DNA of 14,599 nucleotides. Origin: CAYQOX01 sp964419335 (GTDB taxonomy: Bacteria > Hinthialibacterota > Hinthialibacteria > Hinthialibacterales > Hinthialibacteraceae). The stretch lies in contig CAYQOX010000079.1 in NCBI GenBank assembly GCA_964419335.1, positions 1-14,599 on the forward strand, written 5' to 3'. The notes below the pieces were generated by a model. That model made no database searches and was not told the origin of the DNA. It worked only from the letters and a program-made list of their open reading frames with translations. This document shows, piece after piece, positions 1 to 7,380 of this stretch. The translations under genes and the position numbers were made by a program. Positions within the stretch are counted from its first letter, which is position 1. Every line of letters begins with the position of its first letter.

Positions 1-108
1 CCAGAGTAATTCTATGCTTCATATTTCCCTGATTTGCTAGCAGAACTTCGCACTCTCCAGTATACTAACTCAAACGTGATAAATTTCATTTCCGATTGAA
101 GCGGGACA
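1..108 (-). mobile_element. 5' end of an IS element reading out of the window
   Basis: Read on the minus strand from 108, this starts with TGTCCCGCTTCA and matches the sequence at 7381-7431 with only scattered mismatches over about 50 bases (59-108). It is followed by a purine-rich stretch (AGGGAAAT) and an ATG at 22..20 that opens a frame running off the window edge (M-K-H-R-I-T-L). At the other copy the same arrangement (terminal sequence, AAGGGAAAA, ATG-AAR) precedes a recognisable transposase start. I infer that this is the upstream end of a related IS whose transposase reads leftward. Only seven codons are visible, so the protein itself cannot be confirmed. Confidence 0.5.
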
Positions 109-192
109 TATTGGCCTAACCATGACTACATTATAAAGGTCTTCATTCCACACTTTTTGGGGATGAACCAATCTTTTTTCCCCCTTAATGCA

Positions 193-624
193 TTATTCTG
201 GCAAACTTTCGATGTAATCACGTATTTCATCACGTACCCGGCGGTAATGATTCAAGGCCTCTTCTTCCGTTTTGGCCTCTTTCGCCAGTTTGGGTGGATC
301 ATCGAATCCATGATGAATGACTTTGGTTTTCCCGGGAAAAATCGGGCAGTTTTCATCCGCATGGCCGCATACTGTGATCACATAATCAAATTCGACATGG
401 CTGAACTCACTCAGGTGTTGTGATTTATGATCGCTGATGTCTACGCCTGCTTCTGCCATGACTTTTACAGCATTGGGATCCAATCCATGTGTCTCGATTC
501 CAGCAGAATAAGGCTCAATTGAATTGCTCTTCAGCTTTCGCGCCCAGCCTTCCGCCATTTGGCTGCGGCAGGCATTCCCGGTGCAAAGAAACAGAATTTT
601 TAATTTTGGCAATGGATTCTGCAT
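193..624 (-). CDS. arsC: Arsenate reductase, thioredoxin-coupled LMW-phosphatase type
   Basis: Cytosolic enzyme that reduces arsenate to arsenite, recycled by thioredoxin in this family. The 143-residue protein has the CX5R phosphate-binding loop near the N-terminus (C14-TGNAC-R20-S), the downstream redox pair C86 and C93 in VCGHADENCP, and the general-acid region FDDPP (D108-D109-P110). This is the full set expected for the Bacillus/Staphylococcus-type ArsC, at the usual length. I chose the ATG at 624 rather than a longer frame starting at 699: GAAGGAAA lies just upstream, and the extra N-terminal residues would precede the beta strand that normally opens the fold. It is the last gene of the ars operon, and its first codons overlap the end of the preceding small frame by about 25 bases, suggesting coupled translation. 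Confidence 0.93.
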   Translation of the reverse strand: MQNPLPKLKILFLCTGNACRSQMAEGWARKLKSNSIEPYSAGIETHGLDPNAVKVMAEAGVDISDHKSQHLSEFSHVEFDYVITVCGHADENCPIFPGKTKVIHHGFDDPPKLAKEAKTEEEALNHYRRVRDEIRDYIESLPE

Positions 625-854
625 TGTTTTTTTTCCTTCATTGGTACCATATTTTCGATACGAAACACGTCCGCTCGAATAATCGAGTCTTGTTCCCAAC
701 CTAAAAGCACTCCATCCAAATCAAGTGCTGTAAAACTCCAATCCACAAATTTTTTAGCATCAACGGGTGTTTCTCGACTGGCAAAACGATAGTAGGTGTA
801 TTCTCCTTTGAAGATTTTGATGACAGGTTTTGTTTGGTGATACCTAACTTGCAT
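600..854 (-). CDS. Small protein with ArsR-like wing motif, probable 3' half of a broken arsR
   Basis: An 84-residue frame whose ATG overlaps the stop of the preceding frame (TGATG) and whose end overlaps the start of arsC. I do not recognise it as a complete family member. Its segment GEYTYYRFAS resembles the beta-wing of ArsR proteins; the intact ArsR in this window has GRWHYYRLSA at the corresponding place. The preceding frame carries an ArsR-like helix-turn-helix start, and a single-base change in the T-run at the junction would join the two. The most economical reading is one ArsR-type gene split by a frameshift. The last 40 or so residues have no obvious ArsR match. It could instead be a genuine small coupled protein. 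Confidence 0.4.
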   Translation of the reverse strand: MQVRYHQTKPVIKIFKGEYTYYRFASRETPVDAKKFVDWSFTALDLDGVLLGWEQDSIIRADVFRIENMVPMKEKKQCRIHCQN

Positions 855-1051
855 CAAATAGTGTTTTTAATCATATCTTCCACTTCGGAAACGTTGAGGT
901 TCCACAATTTCGCCAATTGAGAGACACACAATTCTTGGTGATGCATGACAATTAAGACACAAATTTCATTTTTGTCAGCCAAAGCCATAAAAACATTTTT
1001 AGTTGTTGCAGGATATGCTTTTGATATCGTATTTTTTTGATTCGCTTCCAA
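854..1051 (-). pseudogene. Degenerate second ArsR-like regulator, N-terminal half
   Basis: A 65-residue frame containing ALADKN and HQELCVSQL, closely paralleling ALADKN and KQELCVCQI in the intact ArsR at 6778-7212. The metal-binding CVC is reduced to CVS, and the frame stops just after the start of the region that would be the recognition helix. The frame opens only with TTG at 1051, with AGGA too close to it. An ATG at 1090, overlapping the acr3 stop as TAATG, lies in the same frame but is cut off by a TAG at about 1057-1059. Together with the wing-like segment in the next frame, this looks like a former ArsR gene coupled to acr3 that has acquired an amber stop and a frameshift. A real short leader-like protein cannot be excluded. 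Confidence 0.45.
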
Positions 1052-1089
1052 TTCCTAAAATTGATGTGTGACCTCATGCAGCATAGCCA

Positions 1090-2154
1090 TTAAGTTCCTT
1101 GTATGCTTTCCGTATATTTTTCACGAGTAAAATTGCAGAACTTGCAAACGGACAACATCACCGGGACTTCAACTAACACACCTACTACGGTCGCTAACGC
1201 CGCACCCGAATCGGCTCCATACAAAGTTATGGCAGTGGCGACAGCCAGTTCAAAAAAATTGCTGGATCCAATTAAAGCCCCGGGACTCGCGATGTTATGG
1301 GGGACCTTAAATAACCACATCAAAAAGTAAGTCAACGAAGAATTGAAATAAACCTGAAAGAGGATGGGAATCGCGATTAAAATTACATGAAACCACCGGA
1401 GGACAATATTATCGGATTGAAAGGCAAAAATACATACCAATGTTAATAATAGGGCAATAATCGTTACCGGATGGAAAAAAGGTATAAAAACTTTCTCGAA
1501 CCATTCCTCCCCCTTATTTTTGATTAAGAAAATACGTGAAATAATTCCAGCGGCTAAAGGAATCACGATAAAAAGAAGAACAGAATAAAGCAATACATCA
1601 TAGGGCACATCCAGACCGGAGGCGCCTGTAACTAGAAATTTCACGATTGGTGCGAAAAGAAGTAACATGATCAAGTTGTTGACAGAAACTTGCACCAAAG
1701 TATAGGCTGGATCTCCATCCGTCAAATAACTCCAAACAAAAACCATGGCTGTACAGGGGGCGGCGGCAAGAATGATCACTCCAGCGATATATTGGTTCGC
1801 CAGTTCTGGACCAATGATGGGCAAAAATAAATATTTGAAGAAAATCCAACCAAACAAAGCCATGGAAAATGGTTTAACCATCCAATTATCAAACAGCGTG
1901 ATAATTAAACCTTTTGGTTTTTTTCTTATTTCCAGTATGGACGAAAAGTCGACTTTGACCATCATAGGAAAAATCATCAACCAAATTAAAACCGCAATAG
2001 GAATATTAATGTGGGTTCCCGAACCAAATTCAAGATTTCTTAATATATCAGTAGATTCAGGGAAGACTCTTCCGATCAATACGCCAACAATCATACATAT
2101 CGCCACCCAAAGGGTTAAATAACGCTCAAAGATATTAAGACGTTTACTACTCAT
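1090..2154 (-). CDS. acr3: Arsenite efflux permease, ACR3 family
   Basis: Integral inner-membrane carrier that exports As(III). The 354 residues contain about ten hydrophobic segments, as is normal for ACR3. The family's essential cysteine is in AAPCTAMVFVWS (C134), and the conserved glutamate of the last helices is in GVLVEVPVML (E329). The region around PGALIGSSNFFELAVA is also characteristic of the family. The ATG at 2154 is preceded by GGAGG at good spacing, 27 bases after the arsA stop. Acr3 can work alone as a secondary transporter, but an adjacent arsA and arsD suggests it serves as the membrane partner of the ArsA ATPase here. Its stop codon overlaps an ATG (TAATG), an obvious former coupling point to the degenerate ArsR-like frame downstream. 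Confidence 0.95.
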   Translation of the reverse strand: MSSKRLNIFERYLTLWVAICMIVGVLIGRVFPESTDILRNLEFGSGTHINIPIAVLIWLMIFPMMVKVDFSSILEIRKKPKGLIITLFDNWMVKPFSMALFGWIFFKYLFLPIIGPELANQYIAGVIILAAAPCTAMVFVWSYLTDGDPAYTLVQVSVNNLIMLLLFAPIVKFLVTGASGLDVPYDVLLYSVLLFIVIPLAAGIISRIFLIKNKGEEWFEKVFIPFFHPVTIIALLLTLVCIFAFQSDNIVLRWFHVILIAIPILFQVYFNSSLTYFLMWLFKVPHNIASPGALIGSSNFFELAVATAITLYGADSGAALATVVGVLVEVPVMLSVCKFCNFTREKYTESIQGT

Positions 2155-2181
2155 TCAAAACCTCCAATCTCATTAATCAAA

Positions 2182-3957
2182 TTATTGCTTGAACGCAAAT
2201 TCCTGCTTCTCAACCATGTATTTCAGGTTTTTAAGACCGACCGGCTCTTCAACTTGCCATGGAACTAAAAACACCTGATTTGCGATGTCATTTTGCACTT
2301 CCCGAACCATTTCTTTTTCCGCCATGGCACGTTGGGTCAAGATAGGATCACTGGTTCCCGTATTGATCAAACAACGATTCATGATCCAGGCATATGGCTC
2401 AATCTCCGCCCGTTTCAGATCTTCTTGTAATTTTTGTGCTTCATGAACGGGTGTGTTTTCCGGAAGGGACACGATTAAAACTTTGGTGTAATCCGGATCA
2501 CGTAGACGCATCAATGGTGTAGTGATGTTGCTTATATTTTGATTCATGGTGCGCGATACTTGTCGATGGTATGCCCCGGTCGCATCCAGTAACAAAATCG
2601 TATGCCCCGTAGGGGCTGTATCTAATACAACGAATTGTTTCCTAGCTTTCGATATCAGTTTGGAAAAGGCATGAAACACGGCAATTTCTTCTGTACAGGG
2701 AGAGCGGAGATCTTCTTCTAAGAGCGCCCTTCCATCCTCATTCAAATTGCGTCCGTTGGTCTCTAATATATGTTGTTTGTACCGTTCGGTTTCAACTTTG
2801 GGATCAATTCGACTGATTTCGAGATTTTCAAATTCCTCCGAGATGGTTTCGGTTAAATGTGCAGCCGGGTCGGTGGTAGATAAATGCACCGAATATCCTT
2901 TCGACGCCAATGCTACGGCAATGGCAGAAGCCATTGTGGTTTTCCCCACACCCCCTTTCCCCATAACCATAATCAAGCCTTGACCTTTCTCACTCATTTG
3001 ATCAGCCAATTGCGAAAGGCCTGGGATATTGGTAACAGGATCAGAGTTGTAAATTTCTTGCGGCATATTTGAATTAGAATCGGTTAGCAGCGCTCGAATC
3101 GATTCTATACCGACTAGATTAAATCCTCGTAACGGCACAATAGAACGAGGCACTGTTTTTAATTCGTCCGGAATTTGAGCGAGTGCTTCCAGTCCACGAT
3201 GTTCCCACGCTTTGGCTATCAAATCATCGGGGTTTTTCGCATGGAAAACACCATTGATCACCAGTTGTTGATTTTTGATATTCAAATCCATCAATTCTCG
3301 AGAAGTCCGAGCCGCTTCCAATAGGGAGATTTTTTCGGACCGTGAAACTAACACGATATCCGTTTTAGTTGGCTCACTCAACGCTTTGACTGCGGCTGCA
3401 TATTGGACTCGATGATTTTTTAATCCTGAACTCGGCCCTAAACAAGATGTGTCTCGAGGATTGCTATCCAAGAAATTAGTCCAAGATGCAGGCAGTTGCA
3501 GCAAGCGAAGCGTGTGCCCGGTTGGGGCGGTATCAAAGATAATGTGGTGATACGATTCCCATCGATGATCTTCCGTAAGCAGCCCGGTAAATTCATCGAA
3601 GGAAGCGATTTCCAACGTGCATGCCCCTGACAATTGTTCTTCCATTTGTTGAATGGATTCTTTGGGCAGCACCCCTCGATACGGATCAATCGCTCGCTTC
3701 CGATAGGCATCGGCTGCCTTCTCCGGATCGATGTTCATCGCCCACACATTTTTTGCATTATTGATGAGGGTTGGTTGTGAAGAAAGTGGCGTCTCCAGCA
3801 CTTCATCCAGGTTCGAGGCAGGATCTGTGCTCACCAACAAAACCTTTTTGCCTTCATCGGCCAATCGAACCGCAGCGGCACAAGCCAGTGATGTTTTCCC
3901 CACTCCACCTTTACCGGTAAAGAAGATATAACGTTTGGGTTGATTCAAAAATTCCAT
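2182..3957 (-). CDS. arsA: Arsenical pump-driving ATPase ArsA (two-domain)
   Basis: Cytosolic As(III)-stimulated ATPase that energises arsenite efflux. The 591-residue protein has two homologous halves. Each has a deviant Walker A loop, GKGGVGKTS at 15-23 and GKGGVGKTT at 333-341, and each has the family signature DTAPTGHT, at about 142-149 and 446-453. The three cysteines that form the As(III) site in the E. coli R773 enzyme (C113, C172, C422) are here at 113, 172 and 421. I chose the ATG at 3957 over a TTG fifteen bases upstream because GGAG sits nine bases before it and because this start reproduces the standard cysteine numbering. It lies downstream of arsD and upstream of acr3. Confidence 0.96.
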   Translation of the reverse strand: MEFLNQPKRYIFFTGKGGVGKTSLACAAAVRLADEGKKVLLVSTDPASNLDEVLETPLSSQPTLINNAKNVWAMNIDPEKAADAYRKRAIDPYRGVLPKESIQQMEEQLSGACTLEIASFDEFTGLLTEDHRWESYHHIIFDTAPTGHTLRLLQLPASWTNFLDSNPRDTSCLGPSSGLKNHRVQYAAAVKALSEPTKTDIVLVSRSEKISLLEAARTSRELMDLNIKNQQLVINGVFHAKNPDDLIAKAWEHRGLEALAQIPDELKTVPRSIVPLRGFNLVGIESIRALLTDSNSNMPQEIYNSDPVTNIPGLSQLADQMSEKGQGLIMVMGKGGVGKTTMASAIAVALASKGYSVHLSTTDPAAHLTETISEEFENLEISRIDPKVETERYKQHILETNGRNLNEDGRALLEEDLRSPCTEEIAVFHAFSKLISKARKQFVVLDTAPTGHTILLLDATGAYHRQVSRTMNQNISNITTPLMRLRDPDYTKVLIVSLPENTPVHEAQKLQEDLKRAEIEPYAWIMNRCLINTGTSDPILTQRAMAEKEMVREVQNDIANQVFLVPWQVEEPVGLKNLKYMVEKQEFAFKQ

Positions 3958-4023
3958 TATTTTGCACTCCAATCCTTAATCTGATATCAAGCGACTTATG
4001 AAGATACTCTTTGCGGTAGCCCA

Positions 4024-4716
4024 TCAGGAACCACAACCGCCTGGTCCGCATCCGCACGAGGAAAGCGCCGTTTGTAAACTTGTAATGAACATTTCTTTGG
4101 TTGTTTCTCCTGGAAAGATTCCGGCCAATACGCCCGGTGGAATCAGAAAAGCGGTTATGGCTTGATCGCTGTCAAGGTCGATACCCAATTCATCGATGAA
4201 ATCACGTTCATCTGTATTATGGGAATCGATTTGAATAATTTCTGTCACTTCGTAAAAACGCGGATCGGATGCAAACTCAGTTATACCCTGCATCGCTTCT
4301 TCATTCCATTTTGTACTTGCATTTTGAACAGCAACGAGTACCATTTTCCCTTGCTGCAAGGCAAGAATGCATTGTTGTAAACTGGAGTTTTCGGTTGATT
4401 CCAGTGGGACGGAACTTTCCACCAGGGAAACCAGTTGCTTTCTTGATGGATACTCGCCTTGGCTCACAATTTGACCGTCAACAATCACCAATGGCAAGCA
4501 TGTGTCACCCATTTTTTGGAAAGCATTCATAACCAATGGATTATGAACAAACGCCTCCGGCTGCTGACTAAGATTGTAACGGTCCACAGTGATCCCTTGT
4601 TTTCTCAACCACTCCACATCCGCTGCAAACTGAGACAAGGATGGATCCACGGTAGGACCGCATACACCACTTGAACAACACATCGGAGGGTCAAATACTT
4701 GAATTCTGATTGCCAT
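4024..4716 (-). CDS. arsD: Arsenic metallochaperone ArsD with C-terminal thioredoxin-like extension
   Basis: ArsD delivers As(III) to ArsA. The N-terminal part (about 1-105) is a normal ArsD: VFDPPMCCSSGVCGP carries C13, C14 and C19, equivalent to the transfer cysteines C12, C13 and C18 of the E. coli protein, and PLVIVDG follows. Usual ArsD proteins are about 120 residues, but this one has 230. The extra part (about 112-230) shows a plausible beta-alpha-beta-alpha-beta-beta-alpha pattern with a hydrophobic strand KMVLVAV, then FLIPPG resembling the cis-proline region of a thioredoxin fold. It has no CXXC active site at the first helix. It ends in CGCGPGGCGS (C221, C223, C228), a possible extra thiol metal site. 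An AGGAGG precedes the ATG. The thioredoxin-like call for the extension is an inference. Confidence 0.88.
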   Translation of the reverse strand: MAIRIQVFDPPMCCSSGVCGPTVDPSLSQFAADVEWLRKQGITVDRYNLSQQPEAFVHNPLVMNAFQKMGDTCLPLVIVDGQIVSQGEYPSRKQLVSLVESSVPLESTENSSLQQCILALQQGKMVLVAVQNASTKWNEEAMQGITEFASDPRFYEVTEIIQIDSHNTDERDFIDELGIDLDSDQAITAFLIPPGVLAGIFPGETTKEMFITSLQTALSSCGCGPGGCGS

Positions 4717-4784
4717 GTTTTAATGCCTCCTATGAAAAATATTAATTTTCTTTTCTTGATCGATCATAGAGATGATTTCCATCA

Positions 4785-5537
4785 TCAACCATACTTGTTC
4801 GCATGAAAGATAGTAATAAAAGGAGTATTATTACGTGTCGTGCGTAATCCGATATCCCCCAGCATCATTTCCAGTTCCTCCACATCACATCGATTTTCTT
4901 TATGCTCCAATCCAGCTTTTGCATGCACGGCACGGACGACATCGACTCCATTCTTGTTCAGGTCGGCGATGATAATATCCCCAGATGTTTTGCAGACACG
5001 GATCATTTCTTTAATGCCAGTAGGGCAAGAACGATCAAAGAGATGATGAATCGCATTGAACGAGAGAACCGCATCAAAACAATTATCTTGAAACGGGATT
5101 TGAAATGCATCTGCTTGGATAAAATGAAGAAAATTATCAGTTTCCTTTAAAATCTGTTTAGCTCGGTCTCTTGCCCTAATCAAATTATTCGCATCCATAT
5201 CAATACTGACTACACGCGGAGCTTGTTCCACGGCCAAAATTGCCATCCATCCAGAACCTGTCCCGACATCCAAAATTAGATTATCTTTGTTTCGGGCGCT
5301 TAAATAGTTCAAGGTTTCGCGCCTGGCAGCAATAGTATCGAAGCCATATTCATTGCGATATTTCATCATAAAATCGCTTATGAGAGGCGTAAAGATTTTT
5401 TTCATGATAGAAATTACTACTCCAATAATTGGCTTTTCTGATTTTGCACCGAGACACACGTCCGCAGCATGCTTTTCTACAATGTCTGGTATATCGTAAG
5501 AACGTTTAATTAACATATCTACTAAAACTTTATCCAC
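4785..5537 (-). CDS. Class I SAM-dependent methyltransferase
   Basis: A 250-residue predicted cytosolic methyltransferase. The SAM-binding motif I is ILDVGTGSG (88-96), the acidic ribose-binding residue follows in SIDMD (about 113), QADAFQIPF gives the next conserved loop (141-149), and SFNAIHH is the post-motif strand end (159-165). An N-terminal region of about 80 residues precedes the Rossmann core. Cysteines occur at 28, 153, 171, 182 and 217, but I do not see the conserved three-cysteine arrangement and overall length typical of ArsM arsenite methyltransferases, so the substrate is unassigned. The start used is GTG at 5537, only seven bases after the usp stop, with no strong ribosome-binding site; ATG at 5516 is the alternative. 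Its place in the ars operon suggests an arsenic-related or stress role, which is inference. Confidence 0.8.
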   Translation of the reverse strand: MDKVLVDMLIKRSYDIPDIVEKHAADVCLGAKSEKPIIGVVISIMKKIFTPLISDFMMKYRNEYGFDTIAARRETLNYLSARNKDNLILDVGTGSGWMAILAVEQAPRVVSIDMDANNLIRARDRAKQILKETDNFLHFIQADAFQIPFQDNCFDAVLSFNAIHHLFDRSCPTGIKEMIRVCKTSGDIIIADLNKNGVDVVRAVHAKAGLEHKENRCDVEELEMMLGDIGLRTTRNNTPFITIFHANKYG

Positions 5538-5544
5538 ATCCAGT

Positions 5545-6438
5545 TCACGATTGTGCTTTTTCGGGCGGAATCAGCAAAACCGATGAATTGGAATAACGAG
5601 AAACAGCATGGCTCACACTTCCCAAAAACACTTCCTGTATGATCCCACGGCCTTGGCTTCCCATGGCAATCAGATGAATATTATTTTCTTGGGCAAAACG
5701 CAAAATCTCGGCAACAGGAGTTCCATAACGTAACTCGATGTTGATCTCTGTATTACTCTTTCTTTGTAATATCTCTTTCATTTTTTCAAGACGGTCCCGG
5801 TCAATTTCGTTAAACTCTTCTAACCGATGTGTTAAATATGGAGCAATACGAGTTTTGTCTTGAACATGGAGAAGAGTGATTTTCTGAGCACCTCCCTCAG
5901 CCATCTTTTGAATATAAGTGAATGCATGGTCTGCATTCTCAGAAAAATCGGTGGGGAAAAGGATATGTTGGGTAAAATCACAACAAACGGCCTCAACACT
6001 TTCTAAATCTTCTTTATTTTCCAACTTGTTTCGAATCAACAAAATAGGTTTTCGTGCATTGTGAATCACTTCATAAGCTACCCCTCCAAGAAAAGCTTCG
6101 CCTATTTCATCTATTAATGTATGACCACGGGAACCAACAATAACAATGGAATAATTTTCTTTAAGAGATATCTGATTAATCATACGTTTAGCGGACCCTG
6201 TAACAATTCGTGTTTCAACTTCAAAGCCTTGCTTTTCCAGAATTTTCTTTTGTTGATGGAGGTGGCTTTCTATAAAATCTGTGTGATATGATAAGGCAGT
6301 TGAACCTGCCTCTTGCCAGCTAAGACACAGCAGCAAAAGACATTGCTTTGCTCCATAATACTTAATGTCCTCAATGCAATTCACCACGGCATAGGAAGCT
6401 GGTGAAAGATCTGTTGCTATAATAAATTTACTAAACAT
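5545..6438 (-). CDS. Tandem-domain universal stress protein
   Basis: Cytosolic UspA-superfamily protein of 297 residues with two Usp domains in tandem. Domain one starts KFIIATDLSPAS. Domain two starts HILFPTDFSENADHA, at about residue 155. The second domain has the ATP-binding pattern G-2x-G-9x-G-S exactly (GSQGRGIIQEVFLGS). The first has a lengthened version (GSRGHTLIDEIGEAFLGG), so its nucleotide binding is less certain. I chose the ATG at 6438, preceded by GAGGTC at normal spacing, over a longer frame beginning at 6483. It lies between the zinc-ribbon gene and the methyltransferase in the ars operon. Usp genes occur in stress and anaerobic regulons, but a specific role in arsenic resistance is only suggested by position. 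Confidence 0.9.
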   Translation of the reverse strand: MFSKFIIATDLSPASYAVVNCIEDIKYYGAKQCLLLLCLSWQEAGSTALSYHTDFIESHLHQQKKILEKQGFEVETRIVTGSAKRMINQISLKENYSIVIVGSRGHTLIDEIGEAFLGGVAYEVIHNARKPILLIRNKLENKEDLESVEAVCCDFTQHILFPTDFSENADHAFTYIQKMAEGGAQKITLLHVQDKTRIAPYLTHRLEEFNEIDRDRLEKMKEILQRKSNTEINIELRYGTPVAEILRFAQENNIHLIAMGSQGRGIIQEVFLGSVSHAVSRYSNSSVLLIPPEKAQS

Positions 6439-6504
6439 AATAAAGACCTCACTTTTGAATATATTTTTTAAATGTTTGTTCAAAAATTAGTATCGAACAT
6501 AAAC

Positions 6505-6726
6505 TTAGCCGCAGCACCCCGACCCACTGGAAGGTGGACATCCTCCCGATGGTCCCAAATCGGATCGCATCTTTTCCAGAATGGCGAATGCTTCATACGT
6601 TCGATCCACTTGATCTGAGTGGCAATGCGGACACGATGGCAATATCCCTTTTGCATAATCTGAAAAACTCATGTTTATTTCAAAATTTTTCTTACATTGT
6701 TGGCATTTATAAGTGTATGTTGGCAT
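6505..6726 (-). CDS. FmdB-type zinc ribbon small protein
   Basis: A 73-residue protein that opens MPTYTYKCQQC, the typical start of the FmdB/CxxC-CxxC-SSSS regulatory protein family. Zinc-ribbon cysteines are at C8, C11, C32 and C35 (CPHC). The C-terminal tail is glycine- and serine-rich with extra cysteines (C63, C71, C72 in GSGCCG), as often seen in this family. Its biochemical role is not known; the family was named from formamide/amide utilisation loci. GGAGGTC lies six bases before the ATG. It sits directly after arsR in the operon, where a soft-metal-binding function for the cysteine tail would make sense but is not shown. Confidence 0.85.
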   Translation of the reverse strand: MPTYTYKCQQCKKNFEINMSFSDYAKGILPSCPHCHSDQVDRTYEAFAILEKMRSDLGPSGGCPPSSGSGCCG

Positions 6727-6777
6727 GATCAGACCTCCCTGATTCCATTGAATTATTTGATTTGATATAGTTGCCTT

Positions 6778-7212
6778 TCATTTAACTGCGTTTGGTTCAG
6801 CAATTTGGAAAAGCCTTTGTCGTTCATTTTCGTCGCTTAATCGGACACATAATTCGTCCGGAGTTAATTTTTGTATCGTGCGAATTACATTTTGATCCCT
6901 TTTGATTTGAGGATCATTTTTTATGCTGTCAAAAAGGTATTGCAAGAAATTTTGTGTGATTCCCCCTTCGTTTTCCGGGGCGGATAACCGGTAGTAATGC
7001 CATCGGCCATCCTTTCGCATGTCAACCAGTCCCGCTTGATGAAGAATGGACATGTGTTTAGAGACAGTAGAAGGAGCCAGCCCAAGCACAGCCATGATTT
7101 GGCACACACAGAGTTCCTGTTTTTCTAATATCATGATGGCTCGAACTCGATTTTTATCCGCTAAAGCTTTTATTATCATCAAGGTTTGTTCTAAAGTGTC
7201 ATTCCTGTTCAT
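6778..7212 (-). CDS. arsR: ArsR-family As(III)-responsive repressor
   Basis: Winged-helix transcriptional repressor of the ars operon, 144 residues. The N-terminal region has IKALADKNRVRAIMIL, then the metal-binding turn KQELCVCQI with C35 and C37, matching the ELCVC site of classical ArsR proteins. The recognition helix is LAPSTVSKHMSIL, and the wing is DGRWHYYRLS. The C-terminal extension of about 45 residues, with a further cysteine at 122, is longer than in the 117-residue E. coli protein. The start at 7212 has AAGGG seven bases upstream. It is the first gene after a strong promoter at 7261-7288 and is expected to repress its own operon and be released by As(III) or Sb(III). Confidence 0.93.
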   Translation of the reverse strand: MNRNDTLEQTLMIIKALADKNRVRAIMILEKQELCVCQIMAVLGLAPSTVSKHMSILHQAGLVDMRKDGRWHYYRLSAPENEGGITQNFLQYLFDSIKNDPQIKRDQNVIRTIQKLTPDELCVRLSDENERQRLFQIAEPNAVK

Positions 7213-7239
7213 ATTGCATCCCTTGTATCCACGACATTA

Positions 7240-7272
7240 CGTTATTTCGAGATATATAAAATTATAAATACG
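7240..7272. promoter_or_regulatory. Candidate ArsR operator overlapping the -10 region
   Basis: An A+T-rich imperfect inverted repeat with outer arms CGTTATTT (7240-7247) and AAATACG (7266-7272) spans the -10 hexamer and the likely start site. ArsR-type repressors commonly bind such dyads over the promoter. The arms differ by one base insertion, and the centre is low-complexity, so this is a position-based inference. Confidence 0.35.
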
Positions 7273-7288
7273 AAACCCTATTTGTCAA
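7261..7288 (-). promoter_or_regulatory. Near-consensus sigma-70 promoter of the ars operon
   Basis: On the minus strand, TTGACA (7288-7283) is followed after 16 bases by TATAAT (7266-7261). Both hexamers are perfect matches to consensus. Transcription would start at about 7254, giving a leader of some 40 bases before arsR. Such a strong promoter fits an operon held off by a repressor. Confidence 0.8.
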
Positions 7289-7380
7289 GAAGCCAAATGA
7301 TTTTTTTTACATTGATTGAGGTTTCATTGGCAAGAATCCCCTCACCATTATATCGGGTGTTCCTGGGTAAAAAGTGAGGT

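Noticed and set aside
157..423. 88-codon plus-strand frame opposite arsC
   Set aside because: It is antisense to a clearly conserved arsC, has no homology signal, and is a shadow of that gene.
7340..7379. CCTCAC/GTGAGG inverted pair next to the right IS end
   Set aside because: Only six base pairs with a 28-base loop; it is not present at the left IS end and may be chance.
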